64,000 nucleotides of DNA from Pieris napi (GCF_905475465.1 NC_062245.1:5208001-5272000), one strand, 5' to 3'; positions 12,401 through 22,187 are shown, numbered from the stretch's first letter. Numbers and translations are program-made. Notes: a model not told the origin generated them from the sequence alone.

Positions 12401-14937
12401 TTTTAAAATAAGTAAATTAATAATAAATATAATTAAATTATAATATGATATTTATTATTTAAGTTAATATTTAATAATTTCAGTGATATATCACTGCATA
12501 GTTGACGGCATATATGCCGTCAACGCCAAAGAAGTTTTACTTCAATCGCGCGTAAAGGTTACACGCACACACTTTTTTTAGTTCTATGACTATATATAAT
12601 AATATATACTGCTCAAAACAATTACGGGAACAAAACTTTAAAGCTAAACCTTTTAATCAAGGTTTTAATTATTACTGGCCACTAGATAATGTTAAAGCAT
12701 TGTCGAAGAAAATAAAAAACAAAAGAGCATCGGCGTTTTGGTTAGTAGTCCTATAATAAAAACAAAGTGACGTCTTTGAATTTTCATTACTTTCTAATCA
12801 CAGAAAACACATTTTAAGTAGTTTTTTTCAATCTTTTGAGTATTAATAGAAATTGAAGTGAGCCTTTTGAGTATTGTTATTCATTGAAGCGAGTGAGTTT
12901 AGGTCATAATGCCAGATCTGACTGAATTGCATGTCTCCCGAGCTATCGCTTTGCTTGAAGAGGGTCGAACTATGCGTTATGTAGGAAATTATCTAGAAGT
13001 AGCCCCTTCTGTTATCTACAGACTTTGGAAGCGATACCGTGAGACGGGAGAATACTCACGAAGGCGTGGTCAAGGTCGAAAGAGAAAAACTACACGTTTG
13101 CAAGATCGCTACATCGTCAACTGTGCTTTACGGAACCGCACCACAACTGCAAGAGATCTACAAAATACACTAAGGACGGCTACTGGTGTAGAAATTTCCG
13201 ACCAGATGGTAAGAAATAGGTTGTTGGAAGCCAATTTGAGATCACGCCGACCAGTTCGGGCTGTGCGTCTAACAATTCAACATAGACAAGCTCGCCGACA
13301 GTTCGCGCAAAATCACGCTAATTGGCAACTTCGACATTGGAGGCCAGTGCTTTTTACTGACGAATCACGATTCCGTCTAACACGTTGCGATGGTCGTCTC
13401 CGTGTTTACAGACTCCCAGGCGAGCGATACAGTACAGCAGCAGTCCAGGAATATGACAAATTTGGATGTGGCTCTGTGATGGTTTGGGGCGGAGTTAGTT
13501 TGGACGAGCGCACAGATCTCGTCGTTGTTCCCGGGCGCTTGTGTGCTCAAACTTACATTGAAAATGTGCTCGAAGATCATGTTTGGCCCGCAGCATATGG
13601 TATGGGCCCAGATTTTCTTTTAATGCAAGATAATGCCAGGCCGCATACTGCAGCCATCACGTCAGATTACTTACGACAGCAGGAAATCCGTGTAATGGAG
13701 TGGCCTTCCATGAGCCCTGACCTAAATCCAATTGAACACATTTGGGACTTGCTTGACAGGCGCATCCGGAAGCGTCCGATTGCACCTCAAACACTGCAGC
13801 AGCTCACTGAAGCGTTGATTGAAGAATGGGAGCGAATTCCACAAGAAGATATTCGGAGGATCATACGAAGCATGCCGCGTCGTTGTCAAGCCGTGATTAG
13901 GGCTCATGGAGGCCACACACGTTACTGAAAGTCACTAAAGACGAATATTCAAACGATATAAGAATATTTCTTTGATGGACCTTTTTTATCACCAATTAGT
14001 TTTTCGTCTACAATGCACATTTTAATTTTTTTTTAATAAAAAAATACAAATTGATTTTTTTTTATTAATTGTAGTAATTAACAAATTAACAAGGTAACAA
14101 CATAACAAAATAGCGAACAAGTTAATTTAAATCTAATTTTAGTTTAAGCAATAGAAAGGAGAAAAATCTTGTTCCGCTAATTGTTTTGAGCAGTATATAT
14201 AAATTATATACTAGAAAATGACTTCGTATCTTAGTGGTTTTGTACGCGGAAGAGTTGGATTTGATAGCATGCTTGTTTCAGACTTGACGTTGCCTAGACT
14301 AGAGTTGCTATGGGGTTACCATAGCAGAACTTGAAACTGACAAATAAAAGTCTTACATTGAAACTAGTGAGCGGGATGCGTGGCACAAAACTATTACTAA
14401 TATACCTCACGTAGACACTTGATCATGATAGTTAAACCAGTAAATAATTCCAATTTAAACATATATCGCTGTAGGTACATCAATTATAGTTTACGTCCAC
14501 GCTATGGGTAAGAGACCGTTTGAGATCTTTAATAGTAGAATATATATATCTATCTTTAATAGTAGAATAGCTTAGGGTCCTTCAAGGAAAGAGCGTACCA
14601 ATTCTTGAAAGGCCGGCATCGCACTCGCGAGCTCTCTGGCATTGAGAGTGTCCATGGGCGGCGGTATCACTTAACATCAGGTGAGCCTCCTGCCCGTTTG
14701 CCCCCTGTTCTATAAAAAAAAGAAAGAAAACCATATCAAAATATCTGTTTTCTATAGATGTGAGTACCTGTGCCTCATAACACTGACGATGACCAGCATG
14801 TTGCCAAGCACAGCCATGATGACAATCAGCAGCAGTATGGCGGTCCGTATCTTGAATGCCACCGAGTCCGTCCATTCTTCATCTTTGACGCCTGTCGCGT
14901 TGTTTGTTGCGTTCACTGTCACGTTTACTTGATCCAT
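8711..14937 (-). CDS. Octbeta2R: Octopamine beta-type G-protein-coupled receptor, 3 coding exons
   Basis: A seven-transmembrane class A receptor for a biogenic amine, expected in the plasma membrane of neurons, muscle or other target cells. Known octopamine beta receptors couple to Gs and raise cAMP. Coding exons are 14768-14937, 11787-12045 and 8711-9442; they sum to 1161 nt, giving 386 residues and a TGA stop. Intron 1 (12046-14767) is GT-AG and splits an Arg codon (AG|A). Intron 2 (9443-11786) is GT-AG in phase 0. Visible hallmarks are N46 (1.50), D74 (2.50), C101 and C183 for the disulfide, D108 (3.32) that binds the amine, DRY 125-127, W153, Ser 195/196/199 in TM5, CWLP 285-288 and NPIIY 323-327. 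Three Asn glycosylation sites lie in the first 15 residues. Loop 3 (TPTKDKN...KMKREHKAARTLG) and the RRQS-containing tail look most like the beta-2 subtype. The family is near certain; the subtype is less so and could be beta-1 or beta-3. Confidence 0.93.
9533..9823 (+). mobile_element. tRNA-derived SINE (family A), near full length
   Basis: The head has pol III box A (TGGCCTAGTGG) and box B (GGTTCGATCCC) in tRNA-like spacing. A unique body follows (ACATCGTGAGGAAACC...), ending GCGCCACTGATTATTATT. At least ten more copies or relics of the same sequence occur in this window. It does not encode protein and depends on LINE enzymes. It sits in intron 2 of the receptor in the opposite orientation. 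Confidence 0.88.
9824..10797 (-). mobile_element. SINE family A, split by a 648-bp MITE
   Basis: The head lies at about 10797-10592 (minus strand) and the tail at about 9941-9824. Joining the two across the MITE restores the body text (CTGATCAC...TATGAAATAATAAATGAT...) seen in other copies. Its tail abuts the tail of the plus-strand SINE to the left, so the two face tail to tail across AAT-rich sequence. Confidence 0.8.
9942..10589. mobile_element. MITE with 62-bp perfect inverted repeats
   Basis: Arms from AAGATCCCAGGGCGATAAGA (about 9947-10008) and its exact reverse complement (about 10524-10585) match over about 62 bases. TA lies on both sides, consistent with a TA target. The interior is about 510 bp, non-coding, with a repeated AAAGCGTCTGAC (10312, 10343) and TATATATAAAAATCAG motifs. 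The outermost five bases of the two ends differ. The superfamily is not determined. Confidence 0.82.
11385..11645 (-). mobile_element. tRNA-derived SINE (family B)
   Basis: On the minus strand it begins with a tRNA-like head with box A TGGTCTAGTGG and box B GGTTCGATCCC, followed by ACATCGATGTGATGAGCATT. The 3' part is CAATTGGTGTGAATTGTCC plus an AAT-type tail. A second copy, lacking the front of the head, is at 44078. Inserted in receptor intron 2. Confidence 0.82.
11787..12045 (-). other. Octbeta2R: Receptor coding exon 2: TM2, TM3 and DRY motif
   Basis: Encodes the end of codon 57 to residue 143 (KLRVITNYFVVSLAFADILV onward). The acceptor is TTTATTTATAG|AAAACTG at 12046/12045. The donor is AAG|GTTGGT at 11787/11786. 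An alternative donor 4 bases downstream (G|GTAAAA) would break the frame into exon 3. With the chosen junction the text reads MTKK|MAFVML, which aligns without gaps to the loop-2/TM4 region of other insect octopamine beta receptors. The exon holds D74, C101, D108 and the DRY triplet. Confidence 0.9.
12071..12580 (-). mobile_element. MITE with GAAGT-type ends and paired palindromes
   Basis: The ends carry the inverted motif TTGAAGTAAAACTTCTTT (12071) and AAAGAAGTTTTACTTCAA (about 12527-12545). Beyond the right copy lies a GTGTGCGTGTAA...ACGCGCG tract that is also seen at the end of the copy at 57.6 kb. The interior is AT-rich non-coding DNA with two perfect palindromes near the right end. The same terminal motif marks two further members at 19.4 and 57.6 kb. 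The superfamily is not clear and exact borders are uncertain. Confidence 0.65.
12481..12524. repeat. Two adjacent perfect palindromes
   Basis: CAGTGATATATCACTG (12481-12496) and, four bases later, a 24-bp perfect palindrome (12501-12524) with half-site GTTGACGGCATA. Both could extrude as hairpins. They lie inside the MITE in intron 1, just left of the Tc1 element. Confidence 0.9.
12607..14195 (+). mobile_element. Full-length Tc1-like DNA transposon in receptor intron 1
   Basis: A 1589-bp element bounded by terminal inverted repeats of about 27 bp (TACTGCTCAAAACAATTA then GGAACAA, 25 of 27 bases alike) and flanked by TA on both sides, the expected target duplication of the Tc1/mariner superfamily. 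It carries one uninterrupted transposase gene in the orientation opposite to the receptor. Length, terminal repeats, TA flanks and an intact gene all fit a recently active copy. Confidence 0.93.
12909..13928 (+). CDS. Tc1-like transposase, DD34E, intact
   Basis: A 339-residue open frame of usual Tc1 transposase length. It would cut and paste the surrounding element by binding the terminal repeats in the nucleus. Residues 1-60 form a helix-turn-helix region (LLEEGRTMRYVGNYLEVAPS), then a basic GRKRK stretch and a second DNA-binding half (about 65-120). The DDE catalytic domain has its Asp residues in FTDESRF and LMQDNARPH and its Glu in SPDLNPIEHIWD, with 34 residues between the last two, which is diagnostic for Tc1. 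A WGG motif (GSVMVWGGVS) is present. There are no stops or frameshifts. The start is the first ATG in a frame preceded by an A-rich context. Regulation is unknown; no TATA box is obvious. Confidence 0.95.
   Translation: MPDLTELHVSRAIALLEEGRTMRYVGNYLEVAPSVIYRLWKRYRETGEYSRRRGQGRKRKTTRLQDRYIVNCALRNRTTTARDLQNTLRTATGVEISDQMVRNRLLEANLRSRRPVRAVRLTIQHRQARRQFAQNHANWQLRHWRPVLFTDESRFRLTRCDGRLRVYRLPGERYSTAAVQEYDKFGCGSVMVWGGVSLDERTDLVVVPGRLCAQTYIENVLEDHVWPAAYGMGPDFLLMQDNARPHTAAITSDYLRQQEIRVMEWPSMSPDLNPIEHIWDLLDRRIRKRPIAPQTLQQLTEALIEEWERIPQEDIRRIIRSMPRRCQAVIRAHGGHTRY
14574..14722 (+). mobile_element. LINE 3' fragment (ORF2 end and tail)
   Basis: Carries AAAGGCCGGC, CTCTGGCATTGAGAGTGTCC and CAGGTGAGCCTCCTGCCCG, ending TTCTATAAAAAAA. 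The copy at 40.1 kb translates as the C-terminus of a LINE reverse-transcriptase protein (SFKKRAYLFLKGRQR). This one sits only 45 bases from receptor exon 1, inside intron 1. Confidence 0.75.
14768..14937 (-). other. Octbeta2R: Receptor coding exon 1: N-terminus and TM1
   Basis: Encodes residues 1-56 plus two bases of codon 57. The start chosen is ATG at 14937-14935 (MDQVNVTVNAT). An in-frame ATG further up at 14988 is rejected, because a pyrimidine-rich tract ending in CTAG (14951-14948) sits between the two and looks like a splice acceptor for a 5' non-coding exon. Sequons are at N5, N9 and N13; TM1 is about residues 30-54 and contains the GN pair at 45-46. The donor is CAG|GTACTC at 14768/14767. 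Confidence 0.88.
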
Positions 14938-15091
14938 AAGGCCTAGCCTAGAATGGATAAGTATTTTAATATCATTATTTAACTTCATGATAAACTGACT
15001 TTAGTATCTGCCTTTCTTACTTGTTCTGTTTTGCTTAGGTAAGAAAGTGACTTAATTTTTTGGGTAAAAATATACCTACATAACGTTAAAA

Positions 15092-15501
15092 CAGTGATTC
15101 CCAAAGTGGTCTATATCGACCCCTAGGGGTCTATGACAACCTGCAAGGGGTCTACGTCAGCGAATAAAAATGATGGGGTCCATGAAATGAAAATGGGGGT
15201 CCACGATAGTGGATCTCAACACATACACTGATAGTACCTATTTACTTACATCATACTATCTTATAATATCAAAACATATACATTACAAACAAACAGATTC
15301 AAAATTTTATTTTGAGTAGTTTTAATTTAAATTCAATTAATAAATGTATAAATTAACATGTGTTTTACTTTAAGTTTTTAACACTAAACTTCACTACACT
15401 TAGAAATTTACAGGAAATCAATATCAGGTAAGTAGGGGGTCTACCCAACACGGGAAAACATAGCAAGGGGTCTACGACACAAAAAAGTTTGGGGAACTCT
15501 G
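15092..15501. mobile_element. hAT-type MITE with perfect 8-bp target duplication
   Basis: Ends CAGTGATTCCCAAAGTGG and AAGTTTGGGGAACTCTG are typical of hAT transposons. CGTTAAAA lies immediately on both sides (15084-15091 and 15502-15509), an 8-bp duplication as expected for hAT. The interior repeats GGGGTCTA-type motifs near both ends (15126, 15148, 15435, 15468). No coding capacity. Confidence 0.92.
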
Positions 15502-15509
15502 CGTTAAAA

Positions 15510-16243
15510 GAAAGCGTGGAGCAGTGAAATATAGTTTAAGATTCCGGCAAGCAAGGCTGAGTTTATTAGAAATAATATAGGTGAAAATAAAATTATTGTA
15601 TTGACTTATATTGTTTAAACGAACCGCTTTAACATTTCTAAAATGTTTATTAGAAACTATTGCTGGTAGAGCATTAATATAATGAAAAGTATTCAATTTC
15701 GCCAACACGTAATATGCATTAAGCTTATTTGTACATCACTATAATACATTACGTAATTATTTCATAATTAACTCTAACATGTTAAATAAGTTAAATATGC
15801 TGTAGGCGTTTTCAAACGAACTTGTTATAATCTGAAAATTCGAGTGGTAAACTGTGTTCTATGCTTGCAATATGTTCTAATTTAAAAAATTTGAATAAAA
15901 TCAATGAAATTGCGAAATCTGGTAACATTTATGCTGTTTTCCTGATATTGAAAATATTAGGGCTTTGATTGTTGCAGTGCAATCACGGCTTGGCCAAGAT
16001 TTAAGTTTGATTCTTTTATTTTATTATATGTATGAAAAACCTTATACAGATCTAAATAAATAGGTCATGAATGTCAAGTAACAGGTAATAACAGTAAATA
16101 TTTTTTAAAGGGAGAATATGGCGGAGTGTCTATATGTAATAAGGTGTTCTTAAATTAAATCTTTTCATTATCTTTCATTTTTCATCCCTACTATAGTTAT
16201 ACCTTGTTCCATTCTTGAAGACGATACTCCGAAATAAAGACTT
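15510..16243. other. No feature seen upstream of receptor exon 1
   Basis: AT-rich. The one open frame on the minus strand runs into the hAT MITE and has no family features. Could hold receptor 5' sequences, but none is visible. Confidence 0.4.
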
Positions 16244-16900
16244 TTTAAGCTATCGCATAGGCTAAGGCGTAAGGCTTTGAGCGCGGCGACCGAATCAAGA
16301 AATTTCGTAACGAAAATAAACCTAACATACGATGACGTAATATAGGTGCGGCCAATACGCGTTAGAGCGGGACAGAACGCATACTGCGTCTCACATCTCT
16401 CTGACGAGATAGGTGACGTAGCATAAGCGCTGCCAGTGCAGCTGGTACGCGGTTAGAGTGAGACAGACTATATAGGCGTGTTAGTCTGAGTCTGGTAGAG
16501 TGGTAGATTGAATTAATATCAAAGAAAAAAATATACTGCATAAATAAATAATTATAATTGGATAAGTTGATAAAAAATGCTATGCAATAGTTTTACCGCG
16601 GCAGTCCCCGAGTGCCACACGTTTTTTATTATTATGGTGTGCAAATACACAACATATGAAAGTGTCCAACGAAACTTGAAAATCGAATTTTCATCGACTA
16701 TAAGCAAAAAAGTGGATCAAACCGACCCTAGCAGGATAAGCAAGTTCAAAGCGTCGCTTAAATGTAATTATAGTACCTTTATCTTTCCCACTTCACTTTC
16801 ACGGTGACCTCAACACCATAGATATTGTCTATTGGCACCATTGTTGCTCTCTCATTCGGTCAACCTTTTCTTTTTCACTCTTTCGGTTTTTGTTTCAACA
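16244..16900 (+). mobile_element. GC-rich repeat block, possible LINE 5' region
   Basis: A patch much richer in GC than its surroundings, with an imperfect tandem repeat (GACGTAATATAGGTGCGGCC...TACGCGTTAGAGCGGGACAGA at about 16332; GACGTAGCATAAGCGCTGCC...TACGCGGTTAGAGTGAGACAGA at about 16422). Further on is TTTTACCGCGGCAGTCCCCG. I think it is the promoter end of a retroelement, but no matching ORF is present. Confidence 0.35.
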
Positions 16901-17439
16901 AGTGTAGTACACATTGTTTTCTATAGCCTCTTCATTCTTACACTTCGCTTAAGTTATCTGAAACAAATGATTGTAGTGATTACCATGTACAAAAAAGCTT
17001 TTCGTTAGTAGGTACATTTAAGAAGTGACAGTTTGACAGATAAAGTATATACTTATTACTCATAAATAAAGAAAAAGAAACGTTAGTAAATATACGTAAA
17101 AGGATATATTTTAGTCCTATTCAAATAAACGCATTTTAAAAATGGAACGTTTAATCCAAGAAGGGCCCATTTTGCATTTTAAGCCACAGATTAATTTTTA
17201 TTCGGTTAGCGGAAATTTTATTTCGTATTTTTAAGTAAATTACCTCATAAACGCGGTTTATTTAGGTTTAGGCTAAAATTCCATTTACATAATGTGGTCT
17301 TTACTCCGTGTTTTCATTACAAAAATATTTTCACCTGTATGAAACATTTATTATGGAAATTGAAATGCCTGAAGACTGCGACGTCTAACGCACATTTTTA
17401 TAGTTTAGGCTTTTATAAATTTAATTAGCACGTATTGGC

Positions 17440-17785
17440 TCTGTGGGAAGTTTCCATAGATTATTTTTTTTACCTATATGATCAAAAATCATTTGTTCAT
17501 ATAGGTAACACAATGTACACTTATGAACGTCAAAAAAAGAAATGTATATGCTTCTAACTTTATATTTAGTGCCAGATCTCAAATAAAATGCGTAGAACGG
17601 AAGAGAAGAAGAATTTTTAATCGTCATGTTTTTTTTACACAACGTTTGTAAGGCAACCATTACACCATGTTTAACATGACATCTTAAGTAATTAATAATA
17701 ATAACATAAATTAAAAACAAAGACTTGTTATTAGCAGGAGGCATGGTGAAATAGGAGCACGCACCTACATTCTAATGGGAACAAC
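17440..17785 (-). mobile_element. LINE/SINE 3' end, family C
   Basis: On the minus strand: GTGCGTGCTCC, TTCACCATGCCTCCTGCT, then ACGTTCATAAGTGTACATTG and a final ATATGAACAAATGATTTTTG, as in the copy at 24.8 kb. The last bases form a 12-bp inverted repeat (TTACCTATATGA / TCATATAGGTAA). Confidence 0.65.
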
Positions 17786-19367
17786 ACGCAAACACATAGT
17801 CGAAATAACTAACATCACCGCATACACGAATTCAAGTACGAGCAGTCACCACAAGTAGCACCCGTTCACGAGTAAAGAGCACGAGAAGATTAAGTGAGAG
17901 AGGTATTGTGATTTATTCGTTTATTCTTCCAACGATTTTATGCAGCACCACAGATTAAGCCATAACAAAAATAAAACTAATGTCTGTGTACGCTTAGATA
18001 TTTTATCTCGATTTAAAACAAACCGGGACGTTGCGGACAGGAAAATCCTATTTAAACTTATACAACTGTCCTCCGGTGTTTACAGATATAAAGATTATAT
18101 ACTAGATGATCCACGTGGCTCAGCGCTGGGAAACAAGGAATTACTGAGAGAAACACGTGATAAATCTTATCATTATAATCTATCCGGCTTTGTACATTGT
18201 TTATAAAGATAAACAAATACAAGACAATCGATTTTTAAGTTACCTTTTACGTTTAACTTTACCAACCATCACACAACATTGATAGCATTAAACTTAATTT
18301 TTTAACCAAATTATTTAAAATAAGGTACAATTTTTTTTTATAAATAATGAAATCAAATAAAGTATTAGCTATAAATATCAGTAAATAAACTTGGCCCAGC
18401 AGTTTTACTTGGAATTACACACAAACTAATCTTGAAAGTATGTTGAGTTAACTTTTGCAGTTTATGTAACAAACAGAACGAAAATATTACAATGTGGGAT
18501 TTTGTATGCTACGTGATCGTTTTATTAAGATATGTTTTAAATCCTGAACATTTACTGTTAAAAATAGTGTGTGTGATGCTTTGTGTTTGTTTATTATTCG
18601 TAATTTTAAGCGATAATAATAAATATGTCAGAGATAATGTAATTAGAGAACACGATGTCATTTGTTTTATTAGAATGGCAACAACGCGCGATATCACAAT
18701 CATCTTACGTGTGTATTGCCAATGTGTTTTGAGTTTTGACACATCAATCAATCTTTCAGTAGTGCGTTGAATCGATTATTGAGTTCAGACTTCAGTTGCT
18801 CTCTGGTCGGATAACGACGATTGTTATACCTATCTGGCTAATATTATCGCTTCGAATCTGTGACACGACGTAAAGTATGGTAGGAAGCACTTTTAATAAC
18901 ATTTAATTCATACAAGTATAAAAAGGTTTTGACACATCCAGCATCTCTAATTCTCACCCGTACCCAGCTGCCGGATGCAGCCTAATATGCAATTTCCTCT
19001 CAAAATTGCGTCCAATCAAAACTTTTCGAATCAAAACAATTGATTTTTGATAGCCACCAGAGTTCTAGATAATGAGTACGAAAATGACACGCGATTCCTT
19101 TTAGTTAGTACAGCGTAGGTTTGTATAAAAAATTTAGCGTCAGATTTGAGTACTCGTAACCGCTCGATACGGCGTAATTCAGTTTTTGATTAATTGATAA
19201 TTTCGTTTTAGGTAAATAGATTATTCTTCTACATCCGGTATTTGAAACAATTTAATTTAGGAATGTCAGTTTTGTATAACATCAAGCAATATCATCAATC
19301 ATCATGTAACAAACCTGGTTACAAAATCTGATTCTAATCACTTCAAATCGCGTTAATTAAAAAAAAC
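17786..19367. other. No supported gene
   Basis: Contains an 88-codon frame (17940) and overlapping opposite frames at 18.5-18.8 kb. None has a domain, a signal peptide or a good start context. A short GC-richer patch is at 18945-18980. Confidence 0.45.
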
Positions 19368-19684
19368 GACGGGTGCACTCCGGGAGTGCCGGCAGAAGTG
19401 AAAACTTGAATATTAACGTTGTGCATTTTTGATATTTTGGAATGGTTAGGGAATAATTTTGCACGAATTGCTTTAATTATCTGTATAAAAGTACTATCAT
19501 TTATGTGGTAGAATACAATATTTATTTATTGCGCTATCGTACACAAATATGACAATTTATATAACATTAAATACGCCGTGCCAGCTGTCTACTCTCCATC
19601 TGTCTTACGAATTTTCGATCAGGTCACGTGTCCTGACGCGAGCAAAAAAAGTGTACACCGCCGCTAAAGAAGTTTTCACTTCAA
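19368..19684. mobile_element. MITE with GAAGTGAAAACTT ends
   Basis: Left GGGTGCACTCCGGGAGTGCC then GCAGAAGTGAAAACTTG; right GCCGCTAAAGAAGTTTTCACTTCA. Same arrangement as the elements at 12.1 and 57.6 kb. The ORFs reported here in both directions overlap each other and are not genes. Confidence 0.6.
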
Positions 19685-20156
19685 AAATATTTTCTATATA
19701 TTGTATATTCAGGAGTATTACAGAAAAGACAGACAAAATGCAATAAAGAAACTCCGCTAAATCTACTGAGAGGAAATAGATAGGAATAGAACTCCGTAAT
19801 TCTACGTCTATTAAGATCACATATTTTCCAAGTTTTTCATGAACTAACTCTACGTAATAAATATAATACTTTATCGCTACCATAAATTGGCTAAATTGTT
19901 CGGTATTTCTGTAACAGATCCAACTTCTTAATGGCAATCGTGTCTTATACGTTTCGTATATTATTGTTTACATTCGTGTTCTGTAAACGCCCAAGTTCTA
20001 AAAGATTTTATTCGTATTTTAATGGATAATCGTAGTTTATAAAAATTAATTTAGTACTTGATCAGAAAAGTTTTAGTAATTGAATCAGCGCGAGCGGTGG
20101 CATACCAAAGGAACCTATGGCACAAAAACGACAAAATGAACTATACGTATACTACT

Positions 20157-21826
20157 CCAGTCAAATTACGAAATAAATAAACATGAGCGAACACAGTTTG
20201 GGGATTTTGAGGATAGATAGGGGGGTGTATTCTGAGCATAAATTCCAATTTGAGGGGTTGTACTGAGGTCAGCTCAAGGTCATTTCGATGGAAACGCGTT
20301 TAATTCGATATCTCGAGAATGGTTAGTGTTAGGCGAAAAATTGTAGAGACCTTTTCTTTTCCAAACAAAATTTACTAACATTTTTATTTGAAACTTTTTT
20401 TTATAACATTAATATTTTTCAACTTATTACTCCCGCAAGGCAAAAATTTTACTTTTCTTTCCATTTTTCGTCGTTTTCTCCCCAACCATTCAATTTTATT
20501 AAATTTTACCGATCATCAAAGTGTAGATCTTTTAATTATGAACAATTTTGTTCTTAAACTTTTTTCCGTAATGCCAATACCTTCGGAGTTATAGATTACT
20601 TTACCGAGCAAAATCCGCGCCACTGTCGCAATATAAAAAGGTCAATCTATTAAACTATTTAAAAATTAGGTATTTAATTTGGGTTAATTTGGGTAAGAAG
20701 TAAATTAACAATTAAAACTGTTTCACACATTTATTGATATAAAAATAGGTTTTTTTTTTCACCGTAATCACTTCTCCTTCACTTAACGTTTTGCATCATA
20801 TAAAACAATCGTCGTCCATTTTTACTTCTGGCAGCTGTAAAACATTTAAAAACAAACAATATACGATTTTTGATGCTCCCTGCGTAGAAGCCAAGAGTAC
20901 ACTGATCGACTGAACGGTTATGCTCACTTTCACCCCTTCTCTTTACCCCCTTAGGCTAAAAATAGATTCCATAGGACGAGGGTTACCCCAGGTATAAAAG
21001 TCGAGGACAGATGTTCCTTACTCGCAAAACCAACGATCAAGACATCAAGGGGCCAAGTTGAGATTACTCCTTGGCCCCAAACCACCGGATTTGACACCCC
21101 GGACAAGACTCCATCGGCTGCGCGCAGCGAGTTGAGGCCACGTCTCCTCGCGTGCTGCAGCCCCTACCAAGAACAATGAGGTCCGACCCCGTACCGTACC
21201 CCGTACCCTGTATTAGCAGGGCGCGAACCACCACACCTAAACGGCCAAAACACACCCCTCTAGAGGGAGTGTGTAACAAAAACCACGACGAGTTCCTTAC
21301 TCGCACTAATACACGCAACAGTGTGTCTGTGGATACACGTTGCGACAATGGCGCGGATTTCGCTCGGTAAAGTAATATATAACTACGAAGGTATTGGCAT
21401 TACAGAAAAAAGTTTGAGAACAAAGATGTTCATAATTAAAAGATCTACACTTCGAATATCGCTAAAATTTAATAAAAATGGATTGGTTGGGGAGAAAACG
21501 ACGAAAATTAGAAAAAAAAGTAAAATTTTTGCCTTGCAGGAGTAATAAGTTGAAAAATATTAATGTTATAAAAAAAAGTTTCAAATAAAAAAGTTAGTAA
21601 ATTTTGTTTGGAAAAGAAAAGGTCTCTACAATTTTTCGCCTAACACTAACCATTCTCGATATATCGAATTAAACGCGTTTCCATCGAAATGCCCCTGGAG
21701 CTGACCTCAGTACAACCCCTCAAATTGGAATTTATGCTCAGAATACACCCCCCTATCGATCCTCAAAATCCCCAAACTGTGTTCGCTCATGTTTATTTAA
21801 CCCGTTTTTAGCCATAATTTGACTGG
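20157..21826. mobile_element. Long-inverted-repeat element with GC-rich core
   Basis: Arms at 20157-20631 and 21340-21826 are near-identical reverse complements (start CCAGTCAAATTA, include GAGCGAACACAGTTTGGGGA and TTAGTGTTAGGCGAAAAATT). The 708-bp core (20632-21339) has TATAAAAG at 20993-21000 and a GC-rich stretch 21040-21320 that contrasts with AT-rich arms. No transposase is present. A partly shared ACTA lies outside both ends, but no clear target duplication. This looks like a non-autonomous DNA transposon with very long terminal repeats. Confidence 0.75.
20993..21000 (+). promoter_or_regulatory. TATA-like box in core of long-TIR element
   Basis: TATAAAAG upstream of a CpG-rich tract within the element's unique core. 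It may mark a captured or retroelement-derived promoter. No downstream gene is recognised. Confidence 0.3.
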
Positions 21827-22187
21827 ACTATACATTTAAAATCTTAATTAATAGTTCTTTGTCGCTCAGTTAGTGTCGGCCCAAAAAATTTAACTTAAAT
21901 AAAAAATTTAGCTGCATAGTTTTAACATATTACACAGAAATTAAAGCGTAAATACTAGAATAGTCGCAGTGGTTAAAAGTAAGAGAGCCTTTCTGAGCAA
22001 TAATTTACATTGGCTACATATTGCAAATTCATGTATGCAAACATCTGGGTAGCAAAAAACAGTACGTTTTAATATTTTAACTCCTTTGAAAGTCGTTTTA
22101 TAGTACGACCAATTTAAACAATATTAAATAAATATCCTTGACTAATTTGAAAATTAAAAGATTGATGAAGTTTTGACATATACCTTA

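Noticed and set aside
13377..13916. Minus-strand ORFs over the transposase
   Set aside because: Antisense shadows of the transposase gene.
14938..14988. Longer receptor N-terminus starting at 14988
   Set aside because: The extra 17 residues are not receptor-like, and a likely splice acceptor separates them from the chosen ATG.
17940..18206. 88-codon ORF
   Set aside because: No similarity that I recognise, no splice context and no repeat of it elsewhere in the window.
18492..18770. 92-codon ORF with an 80-codon ORF opposite
   Set aside because: Hydrophobic only because the DNA is AT-rich; the frames overlap on both strands, with no domain or neighbour support.
21064..21370. Overlapping ORFs in the GC-rich core
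   Set aside because: GC-rich DNA has few stops, so both strands stay open; composition is Arg/Pro-rich noise.
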